64,000 bases of DNA from Bromus sterilis. Lineage: Eukaryota > Streptophyta > Magnoliopsida > Poales > Poaceae. The stretch spans positions 8,618,001 through 8,682,000 of the forward strand of contig OX465600.1 of the NCBI GenBank assembly GCA_950022295.1, read 5' to 3'. Within the stretch, counting starts at the first letter, position 1, and each line of letters opens with the position of its first letter. A program made the position numbers and the translations under genes. Positions 58,125 to 64,000 of the stretch are shown here, piece by piece. The notes beneath the pieces were generated by a model. It had not been told where the DNA came from. It worked only from the letters and a program-made list of their open reading frames with translations, and ran no database searches.

Positions 58125-58125
58125 A
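58106..58125. repeat. (TGAT)n microsatellite at the start codon
   Basis: About five TGAT units run directly into the ATG of the NPH3-type gene (TGATTGATTGATTGATTGATG). Confidence 0.85.
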
Positions 58126-60511
58126 TGAGCGAAGCGATGGCGGCTACGACGAGGCTTCTCGGATCCAAATCCCCCGACTGCTTCCACCTCCGGGACCCTA
58201 ATTCCTGGTTCGTATCGTACCCACATCTCATTCTCACCTCGATGCGATTCTTCTCCATCTCCATCTTGTGTTCCAATTCGAAACCTCGCTGCTGCGTTTT
58301 GGGAATTGAATGAAATCTTGTTTTCAGAAAATATCACACTTGTGTGTTTCCCGTCAATTTGCAGGGTTTGTTCCACCGAGCTTGCAAGCGATGTGGTCGT
58401 CCAGGTTGCCCACATTTCCTTCCATCTCCACAAGGTGCGTGCTCTCTTCTGCATCTCTCTCCAACATTCCTCAATCCCAATGATTCTGGAATTAAGACTT
58501 GATGTGCTTCTACTCACAACTCAAACTGGCTAGTAGTAGCTCTCTCAATCACTTGCTTTAATTTACTTGCTGCGCTTGTACATTTTGACATTTACTCAAG
58601 ATAGTAGATACCCTCTGACCGCTCTCTGCATTTTATTATCCAGTTCCCACTCATCAGCCGCAGCCACACGCTGAAGAGGCTCATCGCAGAGTCCACCGCC
58701 GGCACCTCCTCGTCCGACGATGGCAAGCCCTGCACCGTGCAGCTCGACGACCTCCCTGGCGGCGCCGCCGCCTTCGAGCTCGCGGCCAAGTTCTGCTACG
58801 ACGTACGCTTCGAGCTCAACGCGGCCAACGTCGTCCCCGTGCGCTGCGCCGCCGACCGCCTCGGCATGGCCGGCGACGGTAATCTCGCGGCCCACGCCGA
58901 GGCCTTCTTCGTCCGCGACGTGCTCGGCAGCTGGGACGCCACCGTGCGCGCGCTGCAGGCGTGCGACGACGGCGACGATGGCGTGCGGCCGCTCGCCGAG
59001 GACCTCCTCCTCGCGCCCCGCTGCATCGAGTCGCTCGCGGCCAGGGCGTGCGCCGACCCGACGCTCTTCGGATGGCCCATGGTCGAGAACTACACGGTGA
59101 GGTCCGTCGATCCGGCGGCGCCCCCCGTGATGTGGAACGGGATCAGCACCTCCGGGAAGCCCCGGTCGCCGGGCGCCGGGTGGTGGTATCGGCAGGCGTC
59201 GTCTCTGAGGTTGCCCTTGTACAAGCGGCTCATCTCCGAGATGCGGTCCAGGGGCATGAGCCCCGAGGGCATCGCCGGCTCGCTCGCGCACTACGCCAGG
59301 CGGCACCTCTCCGGCCTCAACCGGCGCGACGTCACCAGCGGCGCGTCGGATACCGCGTCGTCGGACGACGTGGTCGGCGAGCAGCGGGTGCTGCTGGAGG
59401 AGATCGTGGCGCTGCTACCCGCCGAGAAGGGCGTCTCCACGACGAGGTTCCTGCTCGGAATGCTCCGTACGGCGACGATCCTGCACGCCAGCGCGACGTG
59501 CCGGGACGCGCTGGAGCGGCGGGCCGGCGAGCAGCTGGAGGAGGCCTCGCTGGAGGACCTCCTCATCCCCAACACCAGCTACTCCACGGACACGCTCTAC
59601 GACGTGGACTCCATGCAGAGGATGCTTGAGCAGTTCCTGCTGTCCAACACGACGGCGTACGCCGGCCTATCGCCGGAGATCACGGGGGGCGTGGCCCCGC
59701 CCGGCGAGCTCATGCCGGCCAGCACGGTGGCCAAGCTCGTTGACGGGTACCTCGCCGAGGTCGGCACGGACGCCAACCTCAAGTGCTCCCAGTTCCAGCA
59801 GATCGCCGCGCTCGTCCCGGACTACGCCCGGTCCCTCGACGACGGCCTCTATCGCGCCATCGACATCTTCATCAAGGTAACCAATGGCCAGTTGGCCTCC
59901 ATGAATCAATGGATATTCTTGATACCAATGCTCTGGCATGGCAGGCGCACCCGTGGCTGACGGAGTCGGAGCGGGAGCAGCTGTGCCGGCTGATGAACTG
60001 CCAGAAGCTGTCGCTGGAGGCGTGCACGCACGCGGCGCAGAACGAGCGGCTGCCGCTGCGGGTGGTAGTGCAGGTGCTCTTCTTCGAGCAGCTGCGGCTG
60101 CGCACCACGGTGGCAAGCTGGTTCTTCGTCGGCGACAACAACGCCGCGGCCGACCAGGGCTCCCCCAGGAGCTCCCGCGCGAGGAAGAGCCGCGGCGGCG
60201 AGGTGGACTTCGGCACGGGGTCGGAGAACAACGACGACGAAGAGGCCGAGGTGTACACGCCCGGGAGCAGCAGCGAGCCGGCGTCGGCGATGAGCGTGCA
60301 CGAGATCCGGCAGAGGGTGGTGGACGTGGAGGAGGAGTGCTCCAGCATGCGGCAGGAGATGCACCGGCGAGGGAAGCCCAAGGGAGCGCTGAGCAGGCTG
60401 TTCCAGAAGCTCGGACTCGGCGGCGGTAGGCCGTCGCGGCAGCAGCGGCAGCCGCGGCTACCGAGCTCCGGCGACGAGAAGCGCAGCAGGTTCTTGGATT
60501 TGGGGTGTTAG
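58125..60511 (+). CDS. NPH3/RPT2-like BTB-domain protein
   Basis: Exons 58125-58207, 58365-58434, 58644-59876 and 59945-60511 join in frame (split codon TG|G in the first junction) to about 650 residues. An alternative ATG is at 58137. An N-terminal BTB/POZ domain (about residues 28-135) opens with WVCSTELASDVVVQVAHISFHLHKFPLISRS. The NPH3 domain follows (VENYTVRSVDP... ISEMRSRGMSPEGIAGSLAHYARR, LLEEIVALLPAEKG, LLRTATILHAS, LERRAGEQLEEASLEDLLIPN, MQRMLEQFL, AHPWLTESEREQLCRLMNCQKLSLEACTHAAQNERLPLRVVVQVLFFEQLRLRT). The C-terminal tail is basic and Ser-rich with a short coiled coil. NPH3-type proteins act at the plasma membrane as CUL3 adaptors downstream of phototropins or in PIN trafficking (NPY group). 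Intact; the exact subfamily is not resolved. Confidence 0.93.
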
Positions 60512-61545
60512 TTCTGGAAGATGTAGTTCGGTCGCGTGTGGTTTTCAGACTGTAGAATAGGTTAGCTCATTGGTTTCATATTTTTTTCACCGCTGAAATA
60601 AGATTTTAGAGCGTATATACAGTTTTAAACAGCTGATTGTTTTTCTGGTATTGGTTTAGGTGAAAACAGATATACCGGGTTTTTCATTGCAATCGGTGTG
60701 TTGTGCGAACTGCAATACGACATCTTGCTAAGTTTTTGGTTTAATTACCACTCATGCGCCAGAATTTGCAATCTCGCTTGCCATGAGTTGCCATTGTAAC
60801 TGATCGCGTTTGCCATACTTCAGTTTTTAACATGTGCTCTAAATTAGGGCCGTAGATAAAAGTCTGAAATAAAGAACATGAGTAGCTCGAAATCATGTCA
60901 TTATCCCAGGAACACTGTTAAATTACAGGTCCCAAGCTGAGTAAATGCACAACCAGTTAAAAACGTTCACGAACACATTGAAAAGATCGGGCAGATGATC
61001 TCACCCTCACCCCCCTTTCCCACATCGGTGTCGCTCCCCTGAGCGACCTGAAGGGGAAACCCTAACCGCCGACGAAGTCCACACTCTCCCAACTCCCTCT
61101 CCTCGTCGTCGCCGGCTTGTGCTGACAAGCAGATCTTGGTTGGTGTCCACGGTGGCAGGCCTCTCATCACCTGCTCGACAGCGCTTAGCGTGGGCTGAGC
61201 ATATTGGGCGGCGGTGACGTGTTGGCGAAGGGTGCGACAATGCTTCGACGGGTGATGGTGACGTGGTCGGCGCCTGGAGGCGGTGTGAAGGGCCTCGCCT
61301 CACGACTGTGGTGGATTGCGCGTGAAGACCTAAAGGCGTGGTGGCGACCACTGTTCAGGTAGCGCCATCTACCCAATGACGGGTGCCGAACATGGATACG
61401 AATGTGCGCCTCCCACAACAGGACGTGTTTACTCTAGTTGCTAGAATCGCAAGCATGCAACCGATAGGTCACAGGTTAGATCTCTTAGTATGCCCATTTT
61501 CATTCTAATTTAATATATACAAAGTGGGATTCCATATAAAATTAT
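60512..61545. other. 3' flank of NPH3 gene and LINE-leader-like sequence
   Basis: 60990-61130 (TTTCCCACATCGGTGTCGCTCC, GAGCGACCTGAAGGGGAAACCC) resembles Triticeae LINE 5' leaders. The GC-rich piece to 61430 has no recognised coding content. Confidence 0.4.
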
Positions 61546-61547
61546 TA

Positions 61548-61627
61548 CTCCCTCCCTAAAGTATATAAGAGTGTTTAGGTCACTATTTTAATAATCTAAA
61601 CGCTCTTATATTTTTTTACGGAGAAAG
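61548..61627. mobile_element. Stowaway-type MITE, 80 bp
   Basis: Ends CTCCCTCCCTAAAGTATATAA and TTTTTTTACGGAGAAAG, inner repeats AAGAGTGTTTAG/CTAAACGCTCTT, TA on both sides. Confidence 0.85.
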
Positions 61628-62298
61628 TAATTATTTGTATAATTTGCTGATGGAGGAATCCACTTCATGCCACGTAGGTAGAAAAGATTGAAATACAATG
61701 CCACATCAGGCTATTTAACATCTAAGAACGGCATATGCATTGTATTGCACGCGAAGGCCAAGTAATCAAACCATTTTATGTACACCATAAGTTTTAGCGC
61801 TAAATTGAGAATTTGTATAAAGTACGATCGCCCATGATCGTACCGGCGATGCAATCGTATCAGGTACCAGGACCTCCCTTATATCAACCCAAACAACTTC
61901 CGCACAGTGGAGGGAGGCATCACAGGAACACAATTGTCGACATCACCAACAAAACAGAGGTCAAGAGATCCGGATATCCAACCTTCACTGTGTGTGTGTG
62001 TGTGTGTTTTCTCCAACATTTGCCTCAATGATGAATGCTCATTTTTTGTCAAATGATTTTTGATAACTTACTTAACCATACATATGTCAATTTCTTTGGG
62101 AACAGACCAAAGAAGATCAGCCCACTATTAGTAAGAGAACAACATCAACATTTTAATGATCCCATTGGAATCAAGGAGCATATTAGATGCCCCGCAGGCT
62201 AAGTGAAAGTGGTGAAAGGAAAGGAACAACAACAGATAGAATGGCAACCTGAATCAAGCCACGAAGTGCAAACAAATTGATGTACAAAGATTTCAGCA
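61628..62298. other. Intergenic with (TG)n microsatellite
   Basis: A (TG)n run of about 19 bp is at 61989-62007. The rest is unassigned. Confidence 0.5.
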
Positions 62299-62863
62299 TA
62301 TATAATACCTAAATAGTTTTCCCCACTAATCTATTTCTTTTGACATACAAGTTATTCAAATCATCAAGTATGTCCATCTCTTTTTTACTAACCTTTCATG
62401 CACATGGTTCCATTAAATTCGCATGCGCGTGCAACCTATCACAAATAAATATTAACTTTTTATGCACCAAGCCTCACGATTTAGAAATAAATTTGTTTAT
62501 ATAAAATAAAAATTAGAAGTTACCTCACATTTTACTTTTCTATGTGATTTTTATTGTGAATGCACATATGTATTTGTTATCATTTTTTAGGTTTAACTAA
62601 GTGTGATGTCTCTATCCTCTTCACTCAACGTTGTTTTCATCTCATATCATCTCACCGGTAAATTCTCAAGGTAATAAATTAATAAAAACCAAAATAACAC
62701 TCAAGTTTAGATTCTTTATCATTTTTTCTTAAAATTTTACTATTAACAATATTTTTTTCAAAAAAATAATTAAATGATACTAAGTTTCATAAATTTTCTC
62801 ATATTTTAAAAGTTTAAATTTTTTCTTAACAAAACCCGCAACAACGTGCAGGGTATCATCTAG
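62299..62863 (+). mobile_element. Helitron, 565 bp
   Basis: The 5' end matches the family at 38358 but its TC is mutated to TA (TATATAATACCTAAATAG after A at 62298). The 3' end is CCCGCAACAACGTGCAGGGTATCATCTAG, the last four bases at 62860-62863 preceding T. No coding content. Confidence 0.82.
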
Positions 62864-63450
62864 TTTTAACAATCCACCAAGAGTTAAATAGTTGGTACAT
62901 AAATATTTTAACAAACCATCAAGGATCAAATAGTCGGTACATAAATAGTTGAATACACCGTACATAGATGATACACAAATTCTTCAAGGCTCAACCGCCG
63001 GGTAATCCACCAGGAGGTCCTGCTTCTCCTTGACAAGGAGTGACCAAGCAGCAACGATCTTCACCTCACTGGTGCCAACTAAACATTCATGCTCACTTGT
63101 TTGGCAAAGCTGGGCAGGGAATTCAACCTTGCAATATTGAGCAGGAAGACCAGATTCCAGGTAGGTTTGTATGGCAACTACCAGTGTACCTTGTCATTGC
63201 ACTGAGACAACATTCCTTGACAGATGAAGGAAACCATGTAATCCTACATGCTCTTCTTTATCACCACCACGACAATCAAGCAATACCACTTCATCTGCGG
63301 CATCAGATAAGGAGCAAGAAACTCGGCATCCATGTTCAAAGGGCCACTCCCCTTTAACAACACAAACACCCATGACAGTAGCCTGGACCGCTTCAGAAAG
63401 CTTTTCTAGTTTTAACACCGCCGTACACAAGTTGTTCTCGAACATGAGAG
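62864..63450. other. Unassigned, possibly LINE-related
   Basis: It contains a local direct repeat (about 62868-62908 and 62909-62950: ACAATCCACCAAGAGTTAAATAG / AAACCATCAAGGATCAAATAG, then TTGGTACATAAATA). The remainder lies just upstream of the LINE reverse transcriptase and may be its damaged N-terminal region. Confidence 0.35.
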
Positions 63451-64000
63451 AGGTACTTGTACCATCATACCGCCTCCTCTCGGGTGCTCCTAAATGGCGT
63501 GGTCGGCCCTCCAATTCTGCATGGGCGTGGGCTTCGGCAGGGGGACCCTTTGTCCCCCCCCCCTTCTCTTTGTCCTTGTCATTTATCCTCTCACGCAAAT
63601 CTTGGATGTTGCCACAAGGGAAGGTCTGCTCCATAAATTACGTGGTCGGGGCACCATCTTGAGAATCTCCCTATATGCGGATGATGCGGTGGTGTTTGTT
63701 GCACCTATCAAAGAAGACATTGCAAACTTCGCCTTAATCCTTGAAGCCTTTGGAGAGGTCACCGGTCTTTGCACCAACTTCGACAAGAGTTCCGCGGTGC
63801 CAATAAAATGTGACAACATCAATCTTGACGACGTCCTCGACGGTATTCCAGCAACTAGAGCCTCCTTTCCGCTGCGCTATCTTGGTCTCCCGCTATCGGT
63901 GTGGCGCCTAAAACGCGTGGATTTCCAACATCTTGAAGATAAGTGTGTTGCCAAGCTTCCCACGTGGAATGGCAAATACATCGCCACGGCGGGTAGGGCG
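63451..64000 (+). pseudogene. LINE reverse transcriptase fragment, runs off window
   Basis: Forward reading: SSRVLLNGVVGPPILHGRGLRQGDPLSP, then after a run of ten C residues (63554-63563) a one-base shift, LLFVLVIYPLTQILDVATREG, SLYADDAVVF (catalytic YADD), GLCTNFDKSSAV, FPLRYLGLPLSV and KLPTWNGKYIATAGR. This is the palm region of a plant LINE-1-type reverse transcriptase. The frame from 63563 to 64000 is open. The C-run shift and the missing N-terminal parts make it a fragment or pseudogene; more may lie beyond 64000. Confidence 0.85.

Noticed and set aside
58596..59306. Large minus- and alternate-frame ORFs over the NPH3 gene
   Set aside because: High third-position GC in exon 3 opens all frames; only the plus frame given encodes BTB and NPH3 motifs.

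Overview
The window is plant nuclear DNA, most likely from a Triticeae grass (wheat, Aegilops or barley group). The grounds are GC-rich split genes with grass-type codon use, Stowaway MITEs with CTCCCTCCG ends, a tRNA-derived SINE of the Triticeae Au type, and a Copia-type element whose LTR has the TGTTGG(A)...(T)CCAACA ends common in wheat. No bacterial, organellar, CRISPR or rRNA sequence was seen.

Layout. (1) 1-4660: a relic of an F-box/DUF295 gene split in its intron by a 4.2 kb Helitron (363-4548) that carries a broken RNase H-like fragment. (2) 4987-6461: the intact F-box/DUF295 paralogue. (3) 6.5-12.7 kb: intergenic, with MITEs, a MULE-derived element and a duplicated promoter-like segment; the second copy holds a Helitron and a MITE, and the first copy preserves the empty site. 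(4) 12842-17197: SEN1/UPF1-type helicase gene with several defects. (5) 17.4-22.4 kb: LINE piece, a 944-bp tandem duplication, degenerate Gypsy gag region and a small Helitron. (6) 22.9-34.6 kb: gene island with a GAUT galacturonosyltransferase (+), a membrane coiled-coil repeat protein (-), an Alr/methionine-gamma-lyase-like PLP enzyme (-) and an S1/P1 nuclease (+); the last two are head to head, with start codons 440 bp apart. (7) 34.7-41.4 kb: SINE, head-to-tail Helitrons, LTR debris and a three-deep nest of MITEs. (8) 41542-42610: RBR-type E3 ubiquitin ligase. (9) 43.3-44.0 kb: GC-rich minisatellite. (10) 44855-53156: complete young non-autonomous Copia-type retrotransposon (LTRs, PBS, PPT, 5-bp TSD, gag only) inserted in a LINE fragment. 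(11) 53.2-57.7 kb: degenerate TE DNA and another MULE-derived element. (12) 58125-60511: NPH3/BTB phototropin-signalling family gene. (13) 60.5-64.0 kb: MITE, Helitron and a LINE reverse transcriptase running off the end.

The host genes show no shared pathway. They are ordinary single-copy-type grass genes separated by transposons. The main interest is how precisely insertion history can be read: several insertions have exact termini and target sites, and some have an empty-site paralogue inside the same window. Exon borders were derived by hand from GT/AG (or GC/AG) sites, reading-frame continuity and remembered family conservation; no alignment was run.
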